28,488 bases of DNA from Phycisphaerae bacterium. Its GTDB lineage: Bacteria > Planctomycetota > Phycisphaerae > UBA1845. How positions within the stretch are numbered: position 1 is the first letter of the stretch; each line of letters opens with the position of its first letter. The stretch covers positions 1 through 28,488 of the forward strand of contig BQJS01000037.1 in assembly GCA_021604825.1 (NCBI GenBank). The letters are read 5' to 3'. The notes under the pieces are model-generated. The model ran no database searches. It worked only from the letters and a program-made list of their open reading frames with translations, and had not been told where the DNA came from. The translations under genes and the position numbers were made by a program. Shown here in pieces: positions 1 to 8,800 of this stretch.

Positions 1-307
1 GTGAGAGAGAACCGGAAAGAGAGCAGAACTTAGTCCTCCAGATTGGAAGAGTCGGAAACCGCAAGAAACGTTTTGATTCAGCAGCAAACGAGCATGAGAG
101 AGCATTAGTCGCGCAGTCAAGAAACAGCAGAAGTGCAAAAGAGCCGCCTTTGCCGCGGCCGACCTGTCCTGGGTGGACAAGTCGGTCGCGGCCCTTTTTT
201 TGCGCCGACCTTGCGAGCGTAGATGATGTCTCGTGAGGTTTGAAGTGACGGATGCCAATGATGTGTTATCGTGTGCGCCGGTTTGGTGATGAGTTTGTTC
301 GGGAACG
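1..307. other. Left-edge region without an identifiable gene
   Basis: No convincing gene lies here. One frame is open from the left edge to a TAG at 31-33 and could be the last codons of an upstream gene, but ten residues are too few to identify it. A second frame stays open to about position 233 but reads straight through the terminator hairpin at 152-201, so it is unlikely to be coding. The only clear element is that terminator. The last ~100 bases must hold the promoter of the transglutaminase-like gene at 308, but I see no good -35/-10 pair. Confidence 0.5.
152..201 (+). terminator. Rho-independent terminator
   Basis: An 18-base arm at 152-169 pairs with 175-192 across a 5-base loop (TGGGT), with only G-T type imperfections, and is followed by CC and seven T at 195-201. 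This is a textbook intrinsic terminator on the + strand. It presumably ends a transcript entering from the left of the window and insulates the gene at 308. Confidence 0.88.
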
Positions 308-1183
308 ATGGCGATGCGCTTTTGGATTCGCATGCACGATTGGCCGCGTTGGAAGCGGTGGAGTTTGAAGGCGTTGGTATTGGCGCTGACAATCTTGGCG
401 GTCTGCTTTCCGCATCCGTTGTTGCTCGCGCGACATCTCGGGCATTGGAGTGATCCCGATGCCATGATTGATCCGGCGGCGACGCGACTCGATCCGCTTG
501 TGCCGGAATTGATGGGTGCCCTGCCCGCCGAGGCAACCCGCGAAACACATCCCAAGGAAATTCTTCGGGCTGTTGAGTTACTCGTTTACAAAAAACTACC
601 CTACGCATTCGATTGGGATACCTGGGGGATGGCTGACTACATGCCCACAGTTGACGAAGCGCTTGAGATGGGGCGCGAAGATTGTGACGGGCGAGCAGTC
701 GTGGGCGCGAGCCTCTTGGAACGGATGGGATTTGATGCGCACCTTGTAACCAACGGTGCGCACGTTTGGGTATCGACGCCCGAGGGCGACACGATGGGCC
801 CGGGCAAGGTCGCAACGATCAGGACGACGCCGACGGGTGTCAAAGTAAACTGGCGCGGACTTTGGACGATGCCCCGTATCATGGCCGTGAATACAGCCCT
901 CTTTCCGCTCGTTCGGGAGTTGATTATTGCAGTGGTTTTGTGGGGCTTGATCCTGCACCCGTCGATGCGGCGACATCGCGTGGTGGTCGTGGGGATCTTC
1001 CTGATCGGGGCGCTGTTTCTGTTGCGATCGGGCGGTAATCTTCAACGTGGGGAATCGATGTTGTTGGTCTGGAGCGGGATACTGGCTTTGATTGGTGCGC
1101 TGGTTTGTAGCCGGTACGGCGGACGGCGACCTGCAGAGACTGCAACGGGCGTGGCGCATGATGAGGACCCAATCGCCGGTTGA
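308..1183 (+). CDS. Membrane protein with transglutaminase-like cysteine protease core
   Basis: Predicted 291-residue inner-membrane protein. One hydrophobic segment lies at about residues 19-40, then a hydrophilic domain (about 45-195), then three close-spaced hydrophobic segments (about 200-218, 225-241, 250-268). The soluble part carries the transglutaminase-like pattern: C126 in GREDCDGRA, H152 in GAHVWV, and an acidic partner probably D161 in PEGDTMG. In this superfamily the Cys-His-Asp triad supports proteolysis, amide hydrolysis or cross-linking; which applies here cannot be told. Topology suggests the catalytic domain faces the periplasm. The ATG at 308 has only a weak ribosome site (CGGGAA); an in-frame ATG at 314 is equally possible. 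It stands alone between a terminator at 201 and upp, with no operon partner. The triad and membrane layout are seen; the function is inferred. Confidence 0.72.
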   Translation: MAMRFWIRMHDWPRWKRWSLKALVLALTILAVCFPHPLLLARHLGHWSDPDAMIDPAATRLDPLVPELMGALPAEATRETHPKEILRAVELLVYKKLPYAFDWDTWGMADYMPTVDEALEMGREDCDGRAVVGASLLERMGFDAHLVTNGAHVWVSTPEGDTMGPGKVATIRTTPTGVKVNWRGLWTMPRIMAVNTALFPLVRELIIAVVLWGLILHPSMRRHRVVVVGIFLIGALFLLRSGGNLQRGESMLLVWSGILALIGALVCSRYGGRRPAETATGVAHDEDPIAG

Positions 1184-1312
1184 CGTTCTTGCAGGATACG
1201 AGTGAATCATAGAAACTCATGAGCACAGTCGTGATAAGATTCTAAATAACTGTAATATTAAGTAACGGTATCGCCTGTCCGTATAGGTCGCCGGCCTGTC
1301 TTGGAAGATCTC

Positions 1313-1948
1313 ATGACCAATCATCCGCAAGTGAACGTCGTCTCCCATCCGGTCATTCAGCAACGTCTTACGTTGGCCCGCGACAAGACCACCAAGGTCG
1401 AACATTTCCGAACGCTTTTGTCGCAGATTGCCAGTTTGATGGCGTTTGAACTGACGCGCGATTATCCCACTGTGGATGTGGAAGTTGATACGCCGCTGGG
1501 CCCATGTCGCGGAAAGAAGTTGGCCGTCGAGCTAACGCTGGTTCCGATCTTGCGGGCGGGGCTGGGTATGACCGAGGGAATTCTCCAGTTGATTCCCGAG
1601 GCCCGCGTCGGTCATTTGGGTTTGTATCGCGATGAGAAGACCTTGAAACCGGTGACCTACTACAATAAGTTGCCGCCGGATGTTGCCAAGACTGAAGTTA
1701 TTATCATTGATCCGATGTTGGCTACCGGCGGTTCGCTGAATGTCGCGATCGACACGGTCAAGCAAGCCGGCGCGAAGAGCATCAAGATACTTTGCCTGGT
1801 CGCAAGCCCCGAAGGGATTAGTGCTGTCACGAAGCTTCACCCCGACGTATCGATTTACACCGCCGCCATTGACGACAACCTCGACGAACGCGGCTACATA
1901 GTGCCTGGTCTTGGTGACGCGGGAGATCGGATATTTGGTACAGCGTAG
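1313..1948 (+). CDS. upp: Uracil phosphoribosyltransferase
   Basis: Pyrimidine salvage enzyme that makes UMP and diphosphate from uracil and PRPP in the cytoplasm. The 211-residue product matches the usual length of about 208-209. The PRPP-binding loop is visible as IIDPMLATGGS, with D133 as the first acidic residue of the motif, and the C-terminal uracil-binding signature reads GLGDAGDRIFGT. The N-terminal region has the expected RDKTT and ILRAGLGM segments. The ATG at 1313 is preferred because GGAAG sits at 1303-1307, five bases upstream; an in-frame TTG at 1301 would extend the protein by four residues and lacks a ribosome site. It is flanked by spacers on both sides, so it is probably monocistronic. 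Confidence 0.96.
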   Translation: MTNHPQVNVVSHPVIQQRLTLARDKTTKVEHFRTLLSQIASLMAFELTRDYPTVDVEVDTPLGPCRGKKLAVELTLVPILRAGLGMTEGILQLIPEARVGHLGLYRDEKTLKPVTYYNKLPPDVAKTEVIIIDPMLATGGSLNVAIDTVKQAGAKSIKILCLVASPEGISAVTKLHPDVSIYTAAIDDNLDERGYIVPGLGDAGDRIFGTA

Positions 1949-2257
1949 CGTCTGAGCAGTATCCTCCGCCCCAGCCCATTAGCATGCGCCTGGTATCAAA
2001 TCACGTTGCTTCAGGCATCGAATCATCCGCAGATTTCACTTCATGCGATGTTGTGGTCGTGAACTCGTATCTGGTACCATGTGACGGGCCAACGACTTGC
2101 CTGTCGGAGGGCCAATTCAATTCTCCCGGCGGGCATTATTCGGCCCCATCTAAATGCGCACGGTGAATTCGCAATTGGGTATCAATTCCAATGGTGCGGT
2201 GCCCGTAAGACGTCGTTTGAGACAACTGGCATTTCCGAATTCACGAGGAAAGTGGCA
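1949..2257. other. Intergenic leader before first giant beta-helix gene
   Basis: A 309-base spacer. A short open frame runs through it in phase with the downstream gene, but it has no ribosome site and codes nothing recognisable. A small ATTGG/CCAAT inverted repeat at 2174-2192 is too weak to call. A good ribosome site, GAGGAA at 2245-2250, lies seven bases before the ATG at 2258. I see no clear terminator after upp and no convincing promoter. Confidence 0.5.
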
Positions 2258-5200
2258 ATGGATAAACCCGTTATTGTCGGACTGTGTTTCCCACAACGAA
2301 ATTTACGCACAAGCCGGGCTGCGGAGTTGATGTTGGCCGCGTGCCTTCTTGCAGTTTCTCCTGAGGTCCGCGCGGCAGACTGCAATTCCAACGGTGTTGA
2401 GGATGCAATCGAAGTTGCAACCGGGACCAGCGCTGATTGCGATTCAAACGGCGTCCTTGATGAGTGCGAAGGAATTCTATTCGTAGACGACAGCGCAACG
2501 AACGGACTTAACGACGGTTCTTCGTGGGCCAATGCGTACGTTTACTTGCAGGACGCGCTGGCGGCGGCTGATGTCGATTGTGCGATCAGCCAGGTCTGGG
2601 TGGCGGCTGGGACTTATCGACCGGATCAAGGGATCGCGCAGAGTCTCGGTGATCGCGGCGCAGCATTTCAGTTGCAAACTGGATTGGCGGTCTATGGAGG
2701 ATTCTCGGGAAACGAGATTCAGCTTGGAGAGCGCGACGTTGATGTTAATGAGACGATCCTGAGTGGCGACCTACTGGGTGACGATTTGCCAGATTTCGTC
2801 AACGATAGCGAGAACAGTTTTCACGTTGTGGTTGGTTCAGGAACAGATTCAACGGCGAAGCTTAGTGGATTTGTGATCACTGCGGGGAATGCAGACACTT
2901 GGCCGGATAACCAAGGCGGTGGTATTTATAACGAATCGGGCCATCCGACTCTCGAGCGTTGTAAGTTCGAAGCGAATTGGGCTGCACATCCAAACACATT
3001 CTTTGGTTGTGATGGCACCGGTGAGGGAGGTGGAGGGATGGCCAACAATGGAAGCAGTCCCTTTGTAGTCGATTGCACTTTTGACGGGAACCACAGCACC
3101 GCATGTGGCCCTGGAATATACAATTACAATCAAAGTAACCCCGCAATTGAGAACTGCGAGTTCCGAGAGAATCGGTTGGTTTTTGACGTGGCAATGGCCC
3201 CATTCGGAGGGGCTGGCATCCACAACGATAACAGCAATCCAACGGTAACGAACTGCGCCTTCGTCGAAAACTACGGTGGGTCAGTTGGAGGAATGCACAA
3301 TGAACAGGGCAGCAGTCCGACTGTAACGGATTGCGTATTCACTGGAAACCAGTATGGAGGAATGGACAATCAGAGCAATTCCAATCCCACCTTAAATGGC
3401 TGCGATTTTCTGAGGAACCTTGGAGCTGGTTTGAGTAATGTGGGCAGTCATCCAACCGTACGAAACTGTATGTTCTCAGCTAATACCATCACGGGCATGT
3501 TCAACATATCAAGCGATCCCGAAGTAGCCAACTGCATGTTCGTCGGGAACGGATCGTCAGGTTCTGGTGGTGGCGGAATGTATAACATCGGTAGCGATCC
3601 GTACGTAACCAATTCGACCTTTAGCGCGAACACAGTCGACACTCTTGGTGTGACTGGAGGCGAAATGCTCAACGCAGGCAATAGCAGCCCTGTCATCTCG
3701 AATTGTGTATTCTGGGGTGATACGCTCGACCAAATCGTAGCGCTGAATAGCAATCCTATCGTCAATTACTGCGTGATTCGAGGCGGGTGGGGTGGCGCTG
3801 GCGGTGTGGGCATCATCGATGCTGACCCGCTGTTCGTGGACTCAAACGGACCAGACGACATTATCGGAACGGAAGACGACGACCTGCGGTTGCAGCCGGG
3901 TTCACCTGCAATCGATGCCGGTGACAATTCAGCCGTTCCGGTTGGCGTGACGGTAGATCTGAACGGTGATGCGCGATTCTCGGATGATATCAATTCAGTC
4001 GACACGGGCGTCGGGCCGCCACCGATCGTGGACATCGGGGCGTACGAATTTCAAGCGAGATCAGTGCTCTATGTCGATGCAGATGCGACAGGTGGCGCAA
4101 TCGATGGGTCGAGTTGGGCCGATGCCTATGTATTCCTTCAGGACGCTCTGCTGGATGCGTCAACGAATTCGATCACCAATCAAATTTGGGTTGCGGAGGG
4201 AACGTACGAGCCTGATGAAGGTGCGATGCAAACAGCCGGCGATCCATTTGCGACATTTGAACTGCGAAGCGGGCTTGCGTTGTATGGCGGTTTCTCTGGA
4301 ACGGAAACCGAACTGAGTCAGCGCGACCCTGAATTGCACATTTCCAAGCTCACCGATGGCGGACCGAACTATGGCATTTTGACCGCAATCGGAGTGGATT
4401 CGGCTGCGATTCTGGATGGCTTTACCGTCGCAGACGCAAGCTGGGGGATGTCTATTGAGTCGAGTAGTCTATGGGTTAACGATTGCAGATTCGATAATCT
4501 GAGAGTCACGGCGATGGAGAATCGTTACAGCGAATCGACCATATCCAACTGCCAATTCTCAAACAACGGGTACATTCCTGGAACGTTCGCCTATTACGGC
4601 GGTGCGATCTTCAATTACCAAAGCGCCCCATACATTGTCGATTGTCGCTTCGTTGGGAATCGCGCGCCGTGGGGAGCCGGTATCGCAATCTCCGACTCGA
4701 GCCCGATTATCGACAATTGCGTCTTTGAAGACAATCTTGGCGAGGGGGCTGGGATTTATGTTCGGGCGGATTCCAGTCCAATCATCGTAAATTCAAGTTT
4801 TATCAGCAACAGAAGCAATCGGGGCGGAGGAGGAATTGCCAGTGAGCTGGGAAGCCAGCCGACGATTCTGGATTGCATGTTTCGTGAGAATGAGGGCGAA
4901 CATTTTGGCGGGGGGTTATTTTGCGACGATTGTGACGCGCATGTAGATCGGTGCCAATTCCTGGGAAACAAGTCTCGATATGGTGGAGGAATTCATTGCA
5001 ATTCCGGATCGATGCTCTTAGTGAACAGCGTGCTTAGTGGCAACATGGCCGATTGGTACGATACAACTGACGGTGGTGGGTTGTACTTCACCTCTTGTCA
5101 TCCAGAGTTGGTTAACTGCACTTTCAGCGGGAATAGCAGTACGGGTAGCGTTGGCTTTTCTGGGGGTGCGATTGGGGCTGCATCGCAAACCTTCAATGCA

Positions 5201-5716
5201 TCCAACTGTATTTTTTGGGGTAACCAACCCAACCAATTTGGGGGAAGTTTTGGTCTCTTTGTGAATAGCATCGCGCAAGATACCAGCGGATTCGGGGTCG
5301 TTTCTGTCGATCCGATGTTCGTCGACGCCAATGGACCAGATGATATTGCTGGAACCGAGGACGACGATCTGCGTTTGTTGCCTGGATCACCGGCGATTGA
5401 TGCTGGAGACAATTCGGCTGTGCCCGTTGGTGTGTTGGTCGATCTGGATGGTCATGCTCGGTTTGTGGATGACGTATCGACGGTTGACACGGGTGTTGGT
5501 GATTTGCCGATTGTTGACATCGGTGCGTATGAGTTTGTACTTGGCGATTGCGATGCGGATGGCGATGCCGATATCGATGACCATGTTATTTTGGACGGCT
5601 GTTTGACGAACCCGGATCAGGCGTTTGGGGTTGGTTGCGCTTGTCTTGACTTTGATGCGGACGGAGATGTTGATCTCCGCGATTTCTCGTTATTTCAGCG
5701 TGGATTCTTCGAATAG
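2258..5716 (+). CDS. Giant exported parallel beta-helix protein with C-terminal dockerin-like module
   Basis: Predicted 1152-residue secreted or surface protein of unknown function. Residues 1-39 are a signal peptide (hydrophobic LMLAACLLAV, cleavage probably after VRA). Residues about 40-70 hold an Asp/Asn/Cys-rich segment (DCNSNGVEDAIEV then DCDSNGVLDECE). Two homologous beta-helix modules follow: module 1 from L74 (LFVDDSATNG) and module 2 from L604 (LYVDADATGG). Each has short rungs with GG(G/A)I and (N/D)CxFxxN motifs and each closes with a SPAIDAGDNSAVPVG ... DIGAYEF tail. Residues 1095-1152 form two Asp-rich calcium-loop-like segments (DADGDADIDDH and DADGDVDLRDF), as in type I dockerins. 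The rungs stack Cys and Asn, suggesting Cys/Asn ladders. The ATG at 2258 is chosen over an upstream in-frame start at 2081 because it has GAGGAA at the right distance and begins the signal peptide. The next gene is a paralogue. Role in adhesion or glycan binding is only a guess. Confidence 0.85.
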   Translation: MDKPVIVGLCFPQRNLRTSRAAELMLAACLLAVSPEVRAADCNSNGVEDAIEVATGTSADCDSNGVLDECEGILFVDDSATNGLNDGSSWANAYVYLQDALAAADVDCAISQVWVAAGTYRPDQGIAQSLGDRGAAFQLQTGLAVYGGFSGNEIQLGERDVDVNETILSGDLLGDDLPDFVNDSENSFHVVVGSGTDSTAKLSGFVITAGNADTWPDNQGGGIYNESGHPTLERCKFEANWAAHPNTFFGCDGTGEGGGGMANNGSSPFVVDCTFDGNHSTACGPGIYNYNQSNPAIENCEFRENRLVFDVAMAPFGGAGIHNDNSNPTVTNCAFVENYGGSVGGMHNEQGSSPTVTDCVFTGNQYGGMDNQSNSNPTLNGCDFLRNLGAGLSNVGSHPTVRNCMFSANTITGMFNISSDPEVANCMFVGNGSSGSGGGGMYNIGSDPYVTNSTFSANTVDTLGVTGGEMLNAGNSSPVISNCVFWGDTLDQIVALNSNPIVNYCVIRGGWGGAGGVGIIDADPLFVDSNGPDDIIGTEDDDLRLQPGSPAIDAGDNSAVPVGVTVDLNGDARFSDDINSVDTGVGPPPIVDIGAYEFQARSVLYVDADATGGAIDGSSWADAYVFLQDALLDASTNSITNQIWVAEGTYEPDEGAMQTAGDPFATFELRSGLALYGGFSGTETELSQRDPELHISKLTDGGPNYGILTAIGVDSAAILDGFTVADASWGMSIESSSLWVNDCRFDNLRVTAMENRYSESTISNCQFSNNGYIPGTFAYYGGAIFNYQSAPYIVDCRFVGNRAPWGAGIAISDSSPIIDNCVFEDNLGEGAGIYVRADSSPIIVNSSFISNRSNRGGGGIASELGSQPTILDCMFRENEGEHFGGGLFCDDCDAHVDRCQFLGNKSRYGGGIHCNSGSMLLVNSVLSGNMADWYDTTDGGGLYFTSCHPELVNCTFSGNSSTGSVGFSGGAIGAASQTFNASNCIFWGNQPNQFGGSFGLFVNSIAQDTSGFGVVSVDPMFVDANGPDDIAGTEDDDLRLLPGSPAIDAGDNSAVPVGVLVDLDGHARFVDDVSTVDTGVGDLPIVDIGAYEFVLGDCDADGDADIDDHVILDGCLTNPDQAFGVGCACLDFDADGDVDLRDFSLFQRGFFE

Positions 5717-5742
5717 CGCCCGGTTTGGTATGAAGATTGCTC

Positions 5743-5785
5743 GCGAAGTTTTCGGACGCTACGGTTCCGAAATCGCCGGCTTTTT
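5743..5785 (+). terminator. Probable intrinsic terminator after first giant gene
   Basis: TTTCGGA (5750-5756) pairs with TCCGAAA (5766-5772) over a 9-base loop. The stem is extended by GCGA (5743-5746) with TCGC (5773-5776) past a 3-base bulge. CGGC and then five T (5781-5785) follow. The bulge and short T-run make it weaker than the other terminators here, but its place 26 bases after the stop codon fits. It would separate the two giant genes into individual transcripts. Confidence 0.5.
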
Positions 5786-5894
5786 GTAGTCGTGATGAGC
5801 TGGAGCAGTGCAGTATCATTGACGGTCATGGTTAGGAAAGATTGAACCGAACCAATTGATTTGTCGTCTAAGCCGGACTTCTGGAGGACAGTTC

Positions 5895-8800
5895 ATGTGT
5901 CATTCTGCCCATCGCGAAATTGTCAATGAACGCCGCAATCGGTGTTTGTGGTTGACGTTAGCGATTGCAGTTGCATTGGTGTTGCATTCAACCGCTCCGT
6001 GTACATTGGCTGCCGATTGCAACGGCAATGCTATTGACGACCTTGTCGATATTAGCACGGGAGCCAGTCCCGATTGTGGGGCCAATGGTATTCCGGATGA
6101 GTGTGAGCCTGATGGGGTATGCGTTTCGGCTTGCGATCTTGTGGTGCTGGACGAAAACTTCAGCGGTTATGTCAGCTCTGGGGATCCCGACAATTGGTTT
6201 GATACAGAAATCAACTCGGCGACGGTCGAGAACGACACGCTATTTAGAGATGTCATGCTGGGTGGGCAGGCCGTTTTCTCAACGGATTTACCGCACGTCA
6301 ACATCCACTCGCACTATGTTGGGCCGAACTCCGCTGATCTTTCCAACATGACCTATACAGGGCGAATGCGCCTGACGCATGACAATGGTGGCATTGGCGT
6401 GACGTTCCTTTCGCAGTTCAGTGATCAGCCCACGTCAACGCATGAGTATCTACGTCTCCGCCGAGCCAACTACTCCACCGAGGCACGCACGTTTCACCTC
6501 GCGCCGGCCAACTTTGACAATCTGGTGGGCGATACGGATTCGGGCGTCGATCCGGCGATTGATACCTGGTATCGCTTTCGCATCGACGTCGACACAACCG
6601 GTGCCGAGATGCGCATCCAAGCCAACGTGTGGGAAGATGGCCAACCCGAGCCGGCTGGATATCAAATCGACGCAGTTGATCCCAGTGGCCAGCATCCCAC
6701 GTCAGGTACCGTTGGCGTCTGGAGCATGGCCGACGGCATCAAGTATTGGGATGACCTCCACGTCGTCAGTCGCAACGCACTCGTCACCTGCGATGATCTG
6801 GATGCCTGCACAGTCGGCGATGTGTGTTCGAATGGCGTGTGCCAAGGCGAGCAGGTTGATTGCTCGCATTTGGACAGCGTTTGTACCGTGGGAGCGTGCA
6901 ACGCGATGAGTGGTGTGTGTGAGGCGCTTCCGGCCAATGAGGGCGGCGGCTGTGATGACTCGAATAACTGCACGAACGGCGACGCGTGTACTGCAGGCGA
7001 ATGCTTGGGAACGCCGGTGGATTGCTCTCCATTGGACGATGCGTGTTTGGTGGGTACCTGCAATCCTCAAGACGGATTGTGTGATGCTGTCCCAACGAAC
7101 GAGGGCGGTGCCTGTGATGACCTGATCGCCTGCACTGCAAACGATTCCTGCATGGATGGCGTGTGCTCGGGCGAGTTCGTGGATTGTTCGCATCTTAACG
7201 ACATCTGCGTCGTTGGCCTCTGCAATTCGAGCAACGGGTTGTGTGAAGCAGTGCCCACTAACGAGGACGGGGCGTGTGACGATACGGACCTTTGCACGAC
7301 TGCTGACGCATGTAGTAATGGTGTTTGCGTCGGAGTTGCCGTCGATTGTTCGACTCTCGATACTGATTGTATCGTTGGTATATGCAGTCAGAGCAGTGGC
7401 GAATGTGAATCCGTCGCGGCAAACGAAGGCGGAGTGTGTAGCGATTTGGACCATTGCACGACCGGCGATGTCTGCATCGATGGCGTGTGCTCCGGAACGC
7501 CGCTGGACTGTTCGCATTTGGACATTGGTTGTCTTGAGGGGGAATGCGATCCCGTAACAGGGGATTGCGAGTTGCCGTTGGAATCGACCGATTGCGATAC
7601 CAATGGCCAGCCCGATGTATGCGAATTCCTTACGTTTCCGAATTACCAGAAGTTCGTCGCCAGCGACGGGGCGGCAGGCGATTCGTTCGGCGTTGTTGCC
7701 GTCGATGGGGACACGGCTGTCATCGGCGCTCCCGGTGATAATGATGATAGAGGGGCCGCCTTTGTGTTCCGTTTGATCGACGGCACGTGGCAGCAGATCA
7801 GGAAACTCACTGCAGACGATCTTTCGACGAATGATGACTTTGGCACCAGTGTCGCAATCAGCGGAGGCACGATCGTTGTCGGTGTACCGGCCGGTGATGG
7901 AGCGGTAGAAAACAGCGGTGTAGCCTATGTATTCAGCGAGGGCGGTGGTGATTGGCAACAGGTCGCAAAGCTCGAAGGCAACGACGCAAATGAGAGTGAC
8001 TACTTTGGCATCAGTGTCGCGATCGACGGAAACACTGCGATCGTTGGTGCAAACAATGACCGCGACCTTGTTCCTGTTGGCGGATCTGCATACGTATTTC
8101 GCGAAGTCGGCGGTCTCTGGCAAGAAATAGCAAAGCTGACGCCCGACGATGGTGTTCCTGCTGAATTTTTTGGCACGAGCGTGGCGATCGATGGGGATAC
8201 GGCCGTCATTGGTGCTCAATTTGGCGGGCCAGATATTCGCACGCGTACTGGGTCAGTCTACGTTTTCCGCGAAATCGGAGGCACCTGGCAGCATATGACG
8301 GAGTTGCTTGCCGACGATGGTGCGGCTTACGACGGGTTCGGATTCAGCGTGGGTATAGATGGCGATCTTGTGGTGATGGGTTCGCCATATTCCGGAATCG
8401 GTGGCGCGGCTTATCTGTTTGAAGAGGCAGCCAGCAACTGGCAACAGATTCGGAAGCTTACTCCGCCAGATCTCAATTCGTCCGAGCAGTTTGGTCTAAA
8501 CGTCGCCATCGAAAGAAGCCTCCTTGCCGTCGGCGCGCCGGGTGACAACGAGAACGGTGAGAACAGTGGTGCCGCTTATGTGTCGCGCCGGTCCGGTGTT
8601 GATTGGTTGCCGCTGCAGAAACTCACGGCGGCTGATGGTGCAAGCAATGATAAACTCGGCACGACCATTACAATCGCGAGCGGTTTCTTGCTTGCTGGCG
8701 CGCCTGGCGACGGTAACAGCAGAGGTTCAGTGTACGCGTTTGAAGTACTGGACTATGACTGTAACACGAACGGTGTATTGGACGAATGCGACATTGAATC

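Noticed and set aside
117..815. 232-codon open frame on the minus strand at the left end
   Set aside because: It passes through the terminator hairpin and is antisense to the transglutaminase-like gene; the translation is Arg/Pro/Ser-rich without domain features.
1235..1258. TAAGAT and TAATAT words as -10 boxes before upp
   Set aside because: Neither has a recognisable -35 at a proper distance; AT-rich words in a short spacer are expected by chance.
6789..7592. Regular 162-bp repeats as a CRISPR array or other non-coding satellite
   Set aside because: The units are in frame, diverged at third positions and encode a conserved Cys pattern, so they are protein repeats; unit length and absence of short identical repeats rule out CRISPR.
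6702..8219. 505-codon open frame on the minus strand opposite the second giant gene
   Set aside because: It runs antisense to the Cys-rich and FG-GAP repeats, whose clear domain pattern lies on the + strand. Its length comes from the repetitive composition; no family or ribosome site is seen.
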